NCBI GenBank assembly: GCA_943369355.1
Contig: CALRMX020000010.1
Coordinates: forward strand, 1 to 64,000
Direction of reading: 5' to 3'
Length of the DNA: 64,000 bases
Source of the DNA: UBA7662 sp943369355
GTDB taxonomy: Bacteria > Bacteroidota > Bacteroidia > UBA7662
The notes under the pieces were generated by a model. That model did no database searches. It had not been told where the DNA came from and worked only from the letters and a program-made list of their open reading frames with translations. Position 1 is the first letter of the stretch. Each line of letters starts with the position of its first letter. The position numbers and the translations under genes were made by a program. Positions 8,600 through 16,791 of this stretch are shown here, piece after piece.

Positions 8600-9478
8600 C
8601 TATAAAGCTGCATGTGCAGCGCTTATTCGCTCAAGTAAGTTATTACTACTGCGAATTAAGGGTAGTCTTAAATTGTTTTCAAGCAAGCCCTGAACATACA
8701 TCGCTGCTTTTACTCCCGTTGGGTTGCCCTCATCAAAAATTAAATTCATCATGTCCAGCAATTGAAAATGTGTTTTTCTGGCAGCATCCCATTCATTGTT
8801 TAATGCAGCTCTTGTCATTTCACTAAACTGCCGGGGATATGCATTGGCAATTACAGAGATAACGCCTTCGGCACCCAAACTAATCATCGGTAAGGTGAGC
8901 AAGTCGTCACCAGAAAGCACCTTAAATCCTTTTGGTCTATGCTGAATAATTTTCATGATCTGAAGCAAATCTCCACTAGCTTCTTTGATGCCAACAATTT
9001 GAGTAAAATCATTTGCCAGCTTTAGTGTAGTTTCTGCTTTGATGTTGCAAGCTGTACGGGCCGGAACGTTGTAAAGCAAAATGGGCAGGTCGGTAGCCGA
9101 CAGCATCGCTTTGTAATGCTGATACAACCCTTCTTGGCTAGGTTTATTGTAATACGGGGTTACTGACAGTAATCCAGCGATACCCAACATGTTGAAAGAA
9201 TGGAGATAATCTAGCAGTTCAGCAGTATCGTTACCACCCATTCCCAGAACAATAGGCTTCCTGTTCTGGTTGTATTCTAATATGGCTTGCGTAACATCCC
9301 ATCGATCTGCTTTACTCAAAGCAGGTGTTTCACCTGTAGTACCAAGAGCGACAATGAAATCTACTCCTCCATCAACTACGTGGTTTACCGACTTTTTTAG
9401 CGACACGTAATCTATTGTGCCATCTACATGAAATGGGGTGACTAGCGCTACTCCTGTACCTGTAAAGTCGAATGTCAT
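8600..9478 (-). CDS. dapA: 4-hydroxy-tetrahydrodipicolinate synthase
   Basis: DapA condenses pyruvate with aspartate semialdehyde, the first committed step to diaminopimelate and lysine. The 292-residue TIM barrel has the expected residues: GTTGE at 46-50, Tyr136 and Arg141 in YNVPART, and the Schiff-base Lys165 in GIKEASGD. The start overlaps the stop of the DUF6913 gene (ATGA), making it the last gene of a ligA-DUF6913-dapA operon. No lysine riboswitch is seen, as expected for an internal operon gene. Confidence 0.96.
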   Translation of the reverse strand: MTFDFTGTGVALVTPFHVDGTIDYVSLKKSVNHVVDGGVDFIVALGTTGETPALSKADRWDVTQAILEYNQNRKPIVLGMGGNDTAELLDYLHSFNMLGIAGLLSVTPYYNKPSQEGLYQHYKAMLSATDLPILLYNVPARTACNIKAETTLKLANDFTQIVGIKEASGDLLQIMKIIQHRPKGFKVLSGDDLLTLPMISLGAEGVISVIANAYPRQFSEMTRAALNNEWDAARKTHFQLLDMMNLIFDEGNPTGVKAAMYVQGLLENNLRLPLIRSSNNLLERISAAHAAL

Positions 9479-9990
9479 AAGGGCAATGTTTTAAGCAGTA
9501 CTTCTTTTAATCCTAGAACTAATTCCTTTTCAGAAGCAGAATTAGCGTGGAAGACCACATGGTAAAAATGAGCAAATTTCGTCGGATATACACTTACTCT
9601 GTAAGTGGCACTTAAACTTACCGCCAACGACTCTAACCTGGAATTTCCCTCTTGATTATTCACAATGATCAAATCATAGTCACTTTTCTGCTGTGTAAGC
9701 CAATTTGGTCGCGGGAATAAATCTAGTCCAAAACTCTCTCTTCCAATGCTTATTTGGTTGTGTTCGTTTGGATTGCTGATTTTGCTGCTATTCGAGATGC
9801 ATAAAAAGCGAAGTGATGATTCTGGATTCAGTGCAAGATTTTCACGCCATACCGAAACATCGAAATTCTCTTCTTGAGAAATGACTAGAACATTTCTTAT
9901 TCTAGTCCCCGATAATGGAGAAATAGCCGGCTTCGTTTTTCGAATGCGAGTTTCGAAGAAATATTCTTGTATACCGATTAGAAATTTCAT
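9475..9990 (-). CDS. Conserved Bacteroidota protein, probably DUF6913
   Basis: A 171-residue soluble protein of unknown function, locked between ligA (4-base overlap) and dapA (4-base overlap). It begins MKFLIGIQEYFFETRIRK and has alternating strand/helix character (VLVISQEENFDVS; YDLIIVNNQEGNS), with no signal peptide or catalytic motif that I recognise. Position and opening match a small family I know as DUF6913, seen between ligA and dapA in related genomes. The overlap suggests translational coupling, not a proven shared function. Confidence 0.7.
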   Translation of the reverse strand: MKFLIGIQEYFFETRIRKTKPAISPLSGTRIRNVLVISQEENFDVSVWRENLALNPESSLRFLCISNSSKISNPNEHNQISIGRESFGLDLFPRPNWLTQQKSDYDLIIVNNQEGNSRLESLAVSLSATYRVSVYPTKFAHFYHVVFHANSASEKELVLGLKEVLLKTLPL

Positions 9991-11990
9991 GAAATCATAT
10001 TTTCAAATTCTTCTTCGGAAATGATTCTCACATTTAGTTCATGGGCTTTGGCCAGTTTGGAAGGTCCCATCCCGTCGCCGGCTATCAACAAATCCGTTTT
10101 TGAATTCACCGAACTTTGAACTTTGCCTCCATACGACTCTATAAGAGCTTTCAGGGCATCTCTTTCGTAATGCTTAAAAACCCCACTTACAACAAGGTTT
10201 TTGCCTTCGAATTGGTCTCCTTTGCGCACTATACCCAGGGTTCCAGCAAAATTGAGTTCATGTTTTTTCAGGCGCTCTACTACTTTTTGGTTTTCTGGTA
10301 TTGAAAACCAACGAACAATATTCTCTGCAATTTTTGCTCCTATTTCATGTATCGATGTAAGTTCATCGGTGGTGGCCAACTGCAGTGATTCTAAGGTAGG
10401 GTAGTTTTTTACCAGTGTTTTTGATACGGTTTCTCCAACTAAACGTATTCCTAATGCGAAAAGAACACGTTCGTATGGAACTTGCTTAGAGGCTTGGATG
10501 CCTTGTAAAATATTATCAATACTCTTTTTACCCATCCGATCTAACACGGCAAGTTGTTCTTCCCTGAGATCATACAAATCAGCGACATCCTTTACCAATT
10601 GGGCATCGATAAGCTGCTGTAGCGTTTCTTTTCCAATGGCATCGATATCCATGGCCTTTCGGCTAACGAAATGCTCTAGTTTACCCAATAATTGGGGTGG
10701 GCAGCTTGTTTCATTCGGGCAGTAATGGATCGCTTCACCTTCATTTTTAACCAAAGGCGTATTGCAATCGGGGCAATTGGTGATGAAAGAAAAAGATGGA
10801 GCTGTTTTGCTTCTGGCACTCACATCAACACCTACTATTTTCGGGATAATTTCTCCTCCTTTTTCTACGAATACCGAATCGTTTTCATGCAAATCAAGTC
10901 GTTTAATTTCTGCTTCATTGTACAGTGAGGCCCTTTTAACTACAGTACCAGCAAGCAGGACCGGTGCTAGTTCTGCTACCGGTGTTATCGCCCCAGTTCT
11001 TCCTACCTGGTAGGTTATCCCTAAGATAGTCGTGGAAGCCGACTTGGCTTTGTACTTATACGATATTGCCCAACGGGGGTTTTTGGCAGTATTCCCCAAA
11101 ACTGCTCGCTGCTCAAGATTATCAACTTTAATCACTATGCCGTCGATATCGAAGGGCAACTGGTCACGTTCCGTTTCCCAGTGGTTAATGAATTCTTGAA
11201 TACCTTTCAAGTCAGTTGGGGGAGTTAAGTGCTCCGAGATTTTAAACCCCCAACTTTTCGCTGCTTGCAAACTTTCAGTATGTGTGGCAAACGGTAAAGA
11301 ATCGCTATTGATGTAATATAGATAGCAGTCTAATTTCCTTTTGCTTACTTCCCTACTGTCGAGTAGCTTGAGTGTGCCGGAAGCAAAATTACGTGGGTTG
11401 GCATAGGGTTCTTCTCCATTGATTATCCGGTCTTGATTGAGTTTTTCAAAGGCGCTGCGATGAATAAAAACTTCTCCTCTGATTTCGAAGTTTTCTGGAT
11501 AGTTATTGCCAGTCAGTTTTAAAGGAATAGATCGTATGGTTTTAATGTTCTCGGTAACGATGTCTCCTGTTACGCCATTGCCTCGAGTCACAGCCTTTGT
11601 AAGGAGCCCATTTTGATACGTCAGACTTATCGCAACCCCATCAAATTTCAGTTCACCTACGTATTCAAATGGCTCTTCTAGATTTTTTTTAATTCGGTCA
11701 TCAAACTCAATTAATTCTTCTTCTGAATATGTATTCCCCAACGACAACATGGGGAATTGATGATTCGATTGCTCAAAACGTTTGATAGGAGTACCACCAA
11801 CTCGAGACGTAGGCGAATCTGGTCTTTTTAAATCAGGATAAGAATTTTCTAGTTTTTCAAGTTCTTTTAGCAGTTGATCAAACGCATAATCGCTTATCGT
11901 CGGATTATCTAGTACATAATAATTGTAATTATGCATATTTAGCTCATCCGTTAAAGTGTCGATGCGTTTTTTCGGATCTAACTCAGTCAT
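9987..11990 (-). CDS. ligA: NAD-dependent DNA ligase LigA
   Basis: LigA seals nicks in replication and repair using NAD. At 667 residues it has the full domain set: domain Ia (about 1-70), the adenylation domain with the AMP-accepting Lys115 in ELKFDGVAISL, the OB fold, a four-cysteine zinc finger (CPDC...CPNETSC), helix-hairpin-helix repeats (about 440-585) and a C-terminal BRCT domain (about 590-667). It heads the operon with the DUF6913 gene and dapA. Its start lies back to back with the divergent lipoprotein gene; I could not find a clear promoter box. Confidence 0.97.
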   Translation of the reverse strand: MTELDPKKRIDTLTDELNMHNYNYYVLDNPTISDYAFDQLLKELEKLENSYPDLKRPDSPTSRVGGTPIKRFEQSNHQFPMLSLGNTYSEEELIEFDDRIKKNLEEPFEYVGELKFDGVAISLTYQNGLLTKAVTRGNGVTGDIVTENIKTIRSIPLKLTGNNYPENFEIRGEVFIHRSAFEKLNQDRIINGEEPYANPRNFASGTLKLLDSREVSKRKLDCYLYYINSDSLPFATHTESLQAAKSWGFKISEHLTPPTDLKGIQEFINHWETERDQLPFDIDGIVIKVDNLEQRAVLGNTAKNPRWAISYKYKAKSASTTILGITYQVGRTGAITPVAELAPVLLAGTVVKRASLYNEAEIKRLDLHENDSVFVEKGGEIIPKIVGVDVSARSKTAPSFSFITNCPDCNTPLVKNEGEAIHYCPNETSCPPQLLGKLEHFVSRKAMDIDAIGKETLQQLIDAQLVKDVADLYDLREEQLAVLDRMGKKSIDNILQGIQASKQVPYERVLFALGIRLVGETVSKTLVKNYPTLESLQLATTDELTSIHEIGAKIAENIVRWFSIPENQKVVERLKKHELNFAGTLGIVRKGDQFEGKNLVVSGVFKHYERDALKALIESYGGKVQSSVNSKTDLLIAGDGMGPSKLAKAHELNVRIISEEEFENMIS

Positions 11991-12037
11991 TGCTTATCGG
12001 AAATAGTGGTTATATTCAATTCGATAAAGTTACACTT

Positions 12038-13357
12038 ATGATACTTTACAAGGTGTGTAAGCGCATTTATTTGGTTGGCCTCGTCGCACTTTTTGGTTGT
12101 GTTCGAGAAGTTAAGCTACCAAACCCGCCCACCTTATCGTTCGAGTTGCAAGCATCGGAGCTCTCCGTACAAATTCCTGATACCCTATCAATACCTGTCC
12201 GCGTGGTAGACGAATCGGGACTGACGTTGGTGAGGCTTTCTGTCCTTAATCTTGATGGCAGTCAGTTGGGACCTTCCGTGAGCGTTCAACTGAGTAAAGA
12301 AAAGGAATTTAATCGTACGTTAGCGTTACCCGTAACCGAGTCATTTATTGGCTCCGGTATTTACCAGCTATCGTTATATGCCTCGAATGGCAGTTCTCAA
12401 AGTCAACGCTTTTTGCCAATTTCTATTGCTGAAGTTCCGAAAGCCCTGTTGTCCATAGTAGCAATTACCAAAGAACCAGGTTTCAGCAGAATTTGGCACT
12501 TCAATTCAAATTTTGATTTCCAATCCTATACCACCAGTTCCAATTTTGTGGGAGGGGGCGTAAGCCCGAGAACTGGCGAAGTATATGTGCTCACGGCTTC
12601 AAACCCCGAAGTATATCGTGTGAAGCATACGAGTAATGGGCCTATTTGGCTCAATAGTGCGTTGATGGCAAGCTCAGGAAGGTACTTGAATGCAATTACC
12701 TCAGACCGAAGATTATATATTGCGCAAGAAAATGGCATTACGACGGGTCTCGATGAGTCTCTTGCACCTATTTTTCAGTATGCTTCCAATAATTTATACC
12801 GGCCCGTTTGGCTCAGAAGAACCAATGAACATCTTTTAATTGCCGAACAGGAGCGTAGTAATGTTGAAAGATATCATTTGCGTTTTATCCATCCCATTGG
12901 CAGAGGCATAGTATTTTCAAGGGCAATTGATTTTGAACCAGTCGAATACTATAGAGACAATACCAATAGCTTTGTCATTTTTGGGAATAAAAATGGGCGT
13001 GGTTATATCTTGAAGTACTTCTACAGTAGCAATTTGATTGTTGAATTACACGAACTGGCTCTAGGAGAAAAAATAGATAAGGTATGGTTCGGAAATAATG
13101 GCACTTCAGCTTTATTTTTTTCAGAAACTAAAAATTACAGCTATAACCTTTCTACCAACATACTGCAATCTACAGATGCCGCAGCAGGAGGAGGAGCGAG
13201 AGTTACTGCTTATGCATTTGAACCATTGAGTGGGATAACAGTAACCTGCGAACAGCAGAATGGTGAGTATTCTCTGGTTTTGGAACAGGCCGGCCGAAAT
13301 AGCAAACTGCCAATTAATGGAAGTTTACAAGAAGTGTATTTTCTGTATAATCGATGA
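12038..13357 (+). CDS. Predicted outer-membrane lipoprotein, Ig-like plus beta-repeat region
   Basis: I do not recognise the family. From ATG 12038 it is 439 residues with a lipoprotein signal (YKVCKRIYLVGLVALFGC). The Cys is followed by VREVKL, without the acidic surface-export tag. About 25-130 looks like an Ig-like fold (alternating strands, VPVRVVDESGL), and 140-430 has recurring strand-loop units such as WLRRTNEHLLIAEQE, suggesting a propeller-like domain. A frame open from 11990 would overlap ligA and adds a non-signal stretch, so I reject it. It ends 1 base before the accA stop on the other strand. Confidence 0.75.
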   Translation: MILYKVCKRIYLVGLVALFGCVREVKLPNPPTLSFELQASELSVQIPDTLSIPVRVVDESGLTLVRLSVLNLDGSQLGPSVSVQLSKEKEFNRTLALPVTESFIGSGIYQLSLYASNGSSQSQRFLPISIAEVPKALLSIVAITKEPGFSRIWHFNSNFDFQSYTTSSNFVGGGVSPRTGEVYVLTASNPEVYRVKHTSNGPIWLNSALMASSGRYLNAITSDRRLYIAQENGITTGLDESLAPIFQYASNNLYRPVWLRRTNEHLLIAEQERSNVERYHLRFIHPIGRGIVFSRAIDFEPVEYYRDNTNSFVIFGNKNGRGYILKYFYSSNLIVELHELALGEKIDKVWFGNNGTSALFFSETKNYSYNLSTNILQSTDAAAGGGARVTAYAFEPLSGITVTCEQQNGEYSLVLEQAGRNSKLPINGSLQEVYFLYNR

Positions 13358-13358
13358 A

Positions 13359-14312
13359 CTAACCTTCTACCACCACACCCATCCGACTGAATTTATCGAT
13401 ACGGTTGTTGATTCGTTCTGATGGCGTTAATTGTGCTAGTTCATCAAGCGTCTCAATTAATTTCGCTTTTAAAATCACCGCCATTCCTTCCGGATCGGCG
13501 TGGGCGCCACCCACTGGCTCCTTGATAATACCATCTATCAATCCGTTTGCAAGCATATTGTCTGCCGTGAGTTTCAAGGCATCGGCAGCAGTTTCTTTAT
13601 AATCCCAGCTTCTCCACAAAATAGACGAACATGATTCCGGCGAAATCACCGAGTACCAGGTGTTTTCCAGCATAAATACCTTGTCGCCAACCCCGATGCC
13701 TATTGCTCCTCCAGAAGCTCCTTCACCTACAATTACACATATAACGGGCACATTGAGCATAAACATTTCACGAATATTACGGGCTATCGCTTCTGCCTGA
13801 CCGCGCTCTTCACCCTCAATGCCAGGGAAAGCACCCGGCGTGTCTATGAAAGTGACAATGGGTTTATTGAATTTTTCTGCCATTTTCATCAACCTCAAAG
13901 CCTTACGGTAGCCTTCTGGGTTGGCCATCCCAAAATTGCGATATTGGCGCATTTTCGTATTGATGCCTTTTTGATGACCAATAAACATCACGGATCTACC
14001 ATCAAGATTGGCAAATCCCCCAACTATCGCTTTATCGTCTTTTATATTTCGGTCGCCATGTAATTCAATGAAGTCGGTACACATGCTGTTCACATAAAAA
14101 AGGGTGTAGGGCCTTTCCATGTGTCTGCTCACCTGAACTTTTTGCCAACCAGTTAAATTGGCATACAGGTTTTTTTTCTCTTCGATTATCTTCTTTTCAA
14201 GAGCTGTTATAGCCTCGGAAACATCTGTTTTCCCTTTTGCTTGAATCTCTTGTAGCTTTTCCAACTCGCCATAGAGCTCTTGAATGGGTTTTTCGAAGTC
14301 GAGAAAAATCAT
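13359..14312 (-). CDS. accA: Acetyl-CoA carboxylase carboxyltransferase subunit alpha
   Basis: With AccD, AccA transfers the carboxyl group from biotin to acetyl-CoA to give malonyl-CoA, the start of fatty-acid synthesis. The protein has the AccA N-terminal coiled coil (FEKPIQELYGELEKLQEI), the crotonase-like core (FIDTPGAFPGIEGEERGQAE) and GEGASGGAIGIGVGD, which builds the oxyanion hole. Start at ATG 14312 gives 317 residues, the usual length; the longer frame starts at TTG 14360, which is the -33 element of the promoter. Single gene, convergent with the lipoprotein. Confidence 0.96.
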   Translation of the reverse strand: MIFLDFEKPIQELYGELEKLQEIQAKGKTDVSEAITALEKKIIEEKKNLYANLTGWQKVQVSRHMERPYTLFYVNSMCTDFIELHGDRNIKDDKAIVGGFANLDGRSVMFIGHQKGINTKMRQYRNFGMANPEGYRKALRLMKMAEKFNKPIVTFIDTPGAFPGIEGEERGQAEAIARNIREMFMLNVPVICVIVGEGASGGAIGIGVGDKVFMLENTWYSVISPESCSSILWRSWDYKETAADALKLTADNMLANGLIDGIIKEPVGGAHADPEGMAVILKAKLIETLDELAQLTPSERINNRIDKFSRMGVVVEG

Positions 14313-14331
14313 ACTAACGGGTTTAAGGTGC

Positions 14332-14360
14332 CAAATATAGCTAAATTGAATTTTTAGCAA
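14332..14360 (-). promoter_or_regulatory. Promoter of accA (-33/-7)
   Basis: On the minus strand TTG (14360-14358), 18 bases, then TATATTTG (14339-14332), both exact matches. The accA ATG lies 19 bases further on. Confidence 0.7.
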
Positions 14361-14434
14361 GTCAAAGGCTATTGCTTTTAACTGAGCTCGCTAGAAATGA
14401 TAGATAAAACAAATCCTGTTTTCTTGTAAAAATC

Positions 14435-14463
14435 AAAAAGCCTCGGAATTTCCGAGGCTTTTT
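14435..14463 (-). terminator. Terminator of the tRNA-Asp gene
   Basis: Near-perfect inverted repeat with 13-bp arms around ATT (AAAAAGCCTCGGA and TCCGAGGCTTTTT), starting 1 base after the tRNA 3' end on the minus strand. Confidence 0.85.
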
Positions 14464-14464
14464 G

Positions 14465-14538
14465 CGGTCCGGACGGGACTCGAACCCGCGACCCCATGCG
14501 TGACAGGCATGTATTCTAACCGACTGAACTACCGAACC
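14465..14538 (-). tRNA. tRNA-Asp (anticodon GTC)
   Basis: The minus strand folds as a 74-base tRNA: acceptor GGTTCGG pairs with CCGGACC, the D arm contains AGTCGGTTAGAAT, the anticodon loop is CTGTCAC with GTC, and the T arm is CGGGTTCGAGTCCCG. Discriminator base is G, as required for aspartyl-tRNA. The 3' CCA is not encoded. It is a lone tRNA gene. Confidence 0.96.
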
Positions 14539-14645
14539 GTGGTACCCATTGGGACTGCAAATATAGTGGCCATTTTATTTAAACCAATATCCATCACAGA
14601 AAAAAATGAGCTTTTCTTGGTCCTTTTGTTGAGGATCCAGGCTAA

Positions 14646-15380
14646 TTAATTGACAGTTATGGTTTTGGATTTAGTAACCTGTCGGATTTTATAGATTTTT
14701 TTTCCAGAAACGGTTACACTATTTAAAGTATAAGGGTTTAACTGCATCAATCCAGATCCTTTTCCAATTTTTGCCATTTCTGCAGCAGTGAATACACACG
14801 ATGTAGCAGAGCCAGCGACTGTTTTCATTACAACGTCGCTTCCACCTACTATGGTACAAATTACGCTATCGGCATTCGTTACTCGATCCCAAGTGAAGGT
14901 GTAAGCGCTAGTTGTAGACGGAGTACCGCTTGTAATATTCCAGCTTGAACCAGGGAATGTGCCCATTTGTGTGGTGAACTGAGGCGTATTATTTTGGCCT
15001 GTTACACTCCAAGTTGAAGAAGAATTCCAGTCGATACCAGTAGGATTGGTTGCGGTTACTCCTCCTGTATACACGCCGTTGGTAATTGTTAATGAAGTGC
15101 CATCCACAGCGATATTTCCAGCGTTCGAAAAGGTAGTAAAGTTACCTGTGCTCGATGGAAAAAACGCCGTAGCCAAACCTGCTTCAACATCAAATGGTCC
15201 TATTGGGGTCGACGTTGTGGTGATTGAAATGATGCCAACAAGTACACCATCTGCATCGCCGAAATATAACGCTGCATTGGGGTTAGGCGTGGGGGTAGGG
15301 GTGCTTGGTTCAGGCGTTTCTTCTTTTTTGCAGGAAGTGAAGACGATCAAAGACAAAGCGAATAGAATTAACTTTTTCAT
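14646..15380 (-). CDS. Predicted surface lipoprotein of unknown function
   Basis: A 244-residue lipoprotein from ATG 15380, with signal MKKLILFALSLIVFTSC. The mature N-terminus CKKEETPEPSTPTPTP has Lys followed by two acidic residues, resembling the Bacteroidota lipoprotein export signal that sends proteins to the cell surface, then a Pro/Thr spacer. The rest is Thr/Ser/Gly-rich beta structure (about 30-225) ending in a basic tail. No homologous family recognised and no catalytic motif seen. A matching promoter sits just upstream, and the gene stands alone. Confidence 0.75.
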   Translation of the reverse strand: MKKLILFALSLIVFTSCKKEETPEPSTPTPTPNPNAALYFGDADGVLVGIISITTTSTPIGPFDVEAGLATAFFPSSTGNFTTFSNAGNIAVDGTSLTITNGVYTGGVTATNPTGIDWNSSSTWSVTGQNNTPQFTTQMGTFPGSSWNITSGTPSTTSAYTFTWDRVTNADSVICTIVGGSDVVMKTVAGSATSCVFTAAEMAKIGKGSGLMQLNPYTLNSVTVSGKKIYKIRQVTKSKTITVN

Positions 15381-15395
15381 AGGTTTAATTTTATT

Positions 15396-15423
15396 CAAAG
15401 GTAACTCTATGGTAACTCCTCAA
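15396..15423 (-). promoter_or_regulatory. Promoter of the surface lipoprotein gene (-33/-7)
   Basis: On the minus strand TTG (15423-15421), 17 bases, TACCTTTG (15403-15396). It overlaps an in-frame upstream start and favours ATG 15380, 15 bases downstream. Confidence 0.65.
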
Positions 15424-15509
15424 TTTCCCATCTATTGGGTAATTTCTCGTACCCTGGAGCGGGTATAGGCACTTGAAATGTCAACTAGTTATGGGTGTTG
15501 AATGGAGTA

Positions 15510-16706
15510 CTATTCAGATTGTTTTTCTTTGAGTGGTAATGAAAAGGTGACTTTGGTACCTTCGCCATACACACTTTCAATAGTGAGTGCTCCTTGGTGT
15601 TGAAGTACAAATTCTCTACTGAGCAGAAGACCTACTCCCGAACCTTTTTCATTCTTTGTGCCTTTGGTGGTATGCCTGCTTTCCCATTGCATTAATTTGG
15701 GCAAGTCCTTTTCAGCAATTCCACATCCGGTATCCTTAACACTAATTTTCAAGTAATCAGCCTGATTTTCGGCTCTCAACTCGATTACTCCATTTTCGGT
15801 AAATTTCAGCGCGTTAGAAATCAAATTTCGTAGCGCGAAAAGAATCATTTGCTTATCTCCATAAGCTGAAGTGTTTACGGGTATTAAGTTTTTGAGCTCT
15901 GTGTTTTTCGACTTTGCTTTAACAGATAAGGTCTCAATAAGCTTGTCGGCTAATTCATATAGATTAAAGGATGACGGGTTAAATCCTGCTCCCGAATGCA
16001 TAGAGTTAGCCCAATGAAGCATGTTTTCGAGTAACTCTCGGCCGTTTCCTATGAGCTTGAGAGCATCTTCCAATACTTCCTTGATTTCTTCTGGGTTAGA
16101 CTCTGAACCAATAAATTCTAGCAATACCTGTAAACTATTCAGCGGTCCACGAACATCATGAGAAATCACAGATAGCATCTTGCTTTGGAGTTGAACTAAT
16201 TCACTAAGCTCTCGATTCTTCAGTCGGAGTTCAAGAAGTTTAACCACTTGGTTAGCAAGCACTTCTAACCCTCTTTTTTGTAAAGAACTCAACTTTCTAG
16301 GCTTTCTGTCGATAACACACAGGGTTCCTAATTTGTAGCCATCGGGTGTTATCAAAGGCATTCCTGCATAAAATCGTATATCTGGTTCGGCAGTGACTAG
16401 CGGGTTATCGCTGAAACGTTCGTCGTGAGTAGCGTCCTCAACCGTCATCAAAGTATCGTTGAGAATGGCATGTGCACAAAAAGCAACCGTTCGAGGAGTC
16501 TCTGGTAGGTCAAGTCCCAAACGTGCTTTAAACCATTGCCTGTTTGAATCGATAAGCGTGATTAGTGAAATGGGGACTTCACAAAGCTCAGAAGCTAGCT
16601 TAACCAATTCCTCATATTCTTGTTCTGTTTCGGTATCTAAAATATGATATTTTTTAAGCGCATTCAGTCTTTTTTCTTCGTCGAAGCTTAGGGGAGCACT
16701 TGTCAT
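15510..16706 (-). CDS. GAF-domain sensor histidine kinase
   Basis: A 398-residue cytoplasmic kinase with no membrane segment. Residues about 25-160 form a GAF domain of the kind that often precedes kinases and diguanylate cyclases (ITLIDSNRQWFKARLGL; CAHAI; GMPLITPDGYKLGTLCVID). The phospho-acceptor is His183 in SVISHDVRGPLNSL. The ATPase domain has the N box (LRNLISNALKFT), G1 (DTGCGI) and G2 (GSGVGLLLSREF). No response regulator is adjacent, so the partner is unknown. The GAF ligand cannot be predicted. Confidence 0.9.
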   Translation of the reverse strand: MTSAPLSFDEEKRLNALKKYHILDTETEQEYEELVKLASELCEVPISLITLIDSNRQWFKARLGLDLPETPRTVAFCAHAILNDTLMTVEDATHDERFSDNPLVTAEPDIRFYAGMPLITPDGYKLGTLCVIDRKPRKLSSLQKRGLEVLANQVVKLLELRLKNRELSELVQLQSKMLSVISHDVRGPLNSLQVLLEFIGSESNPEEIKEVLEDALKLIGNGRELLENMLHWANSMHSGAGFNPSSFNLYELADKLIETLSVKAKSKNTELKNLIPVNTSAYGDKQMILFALRNLISNALKFTENGVIELRAENQADYLKISVKDTGCGIAEKDLPKLMQWESRHTTKGTKNEKGSGVGLLLSREFVLQHQGALTIESVYGEGTKVTFSLPLKEKQSE

Positions 16707-16741
16707 TTTCTAAAACAATTCGAGTAAAATTATAATAAAAT

Positions 16742-16765
16742 AGCCGGAGATGAGCATCTCCGGCT
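16742..16765 (-). terminator. Terminator of the CsgG-like/barrel gene
   Basis: Stem AGCCGGAGATG with CATCTCCGGCT around a two-base loop, followed on the minus strand by an AT-rich run (TATTTTATT). It lies just past the stop at 16792. Confidence 0.8.
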
Positions 16766-16791
16766 GCTTAAACTAAACCTTGAAGTTGAAA

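Noticed and set aside
9478..9600. Lysine riboswitch before dapA
   Set aside because: dapA is internal to an overlapping operon; there is no leader to hold one.
11990..12037. Earlier start for the lipoprotein gene at 11990, overlapping ligA
   Set aside because: It would put 16 residues before a perfect lipoprotein signal; ATG 12038 gives the normal signal.
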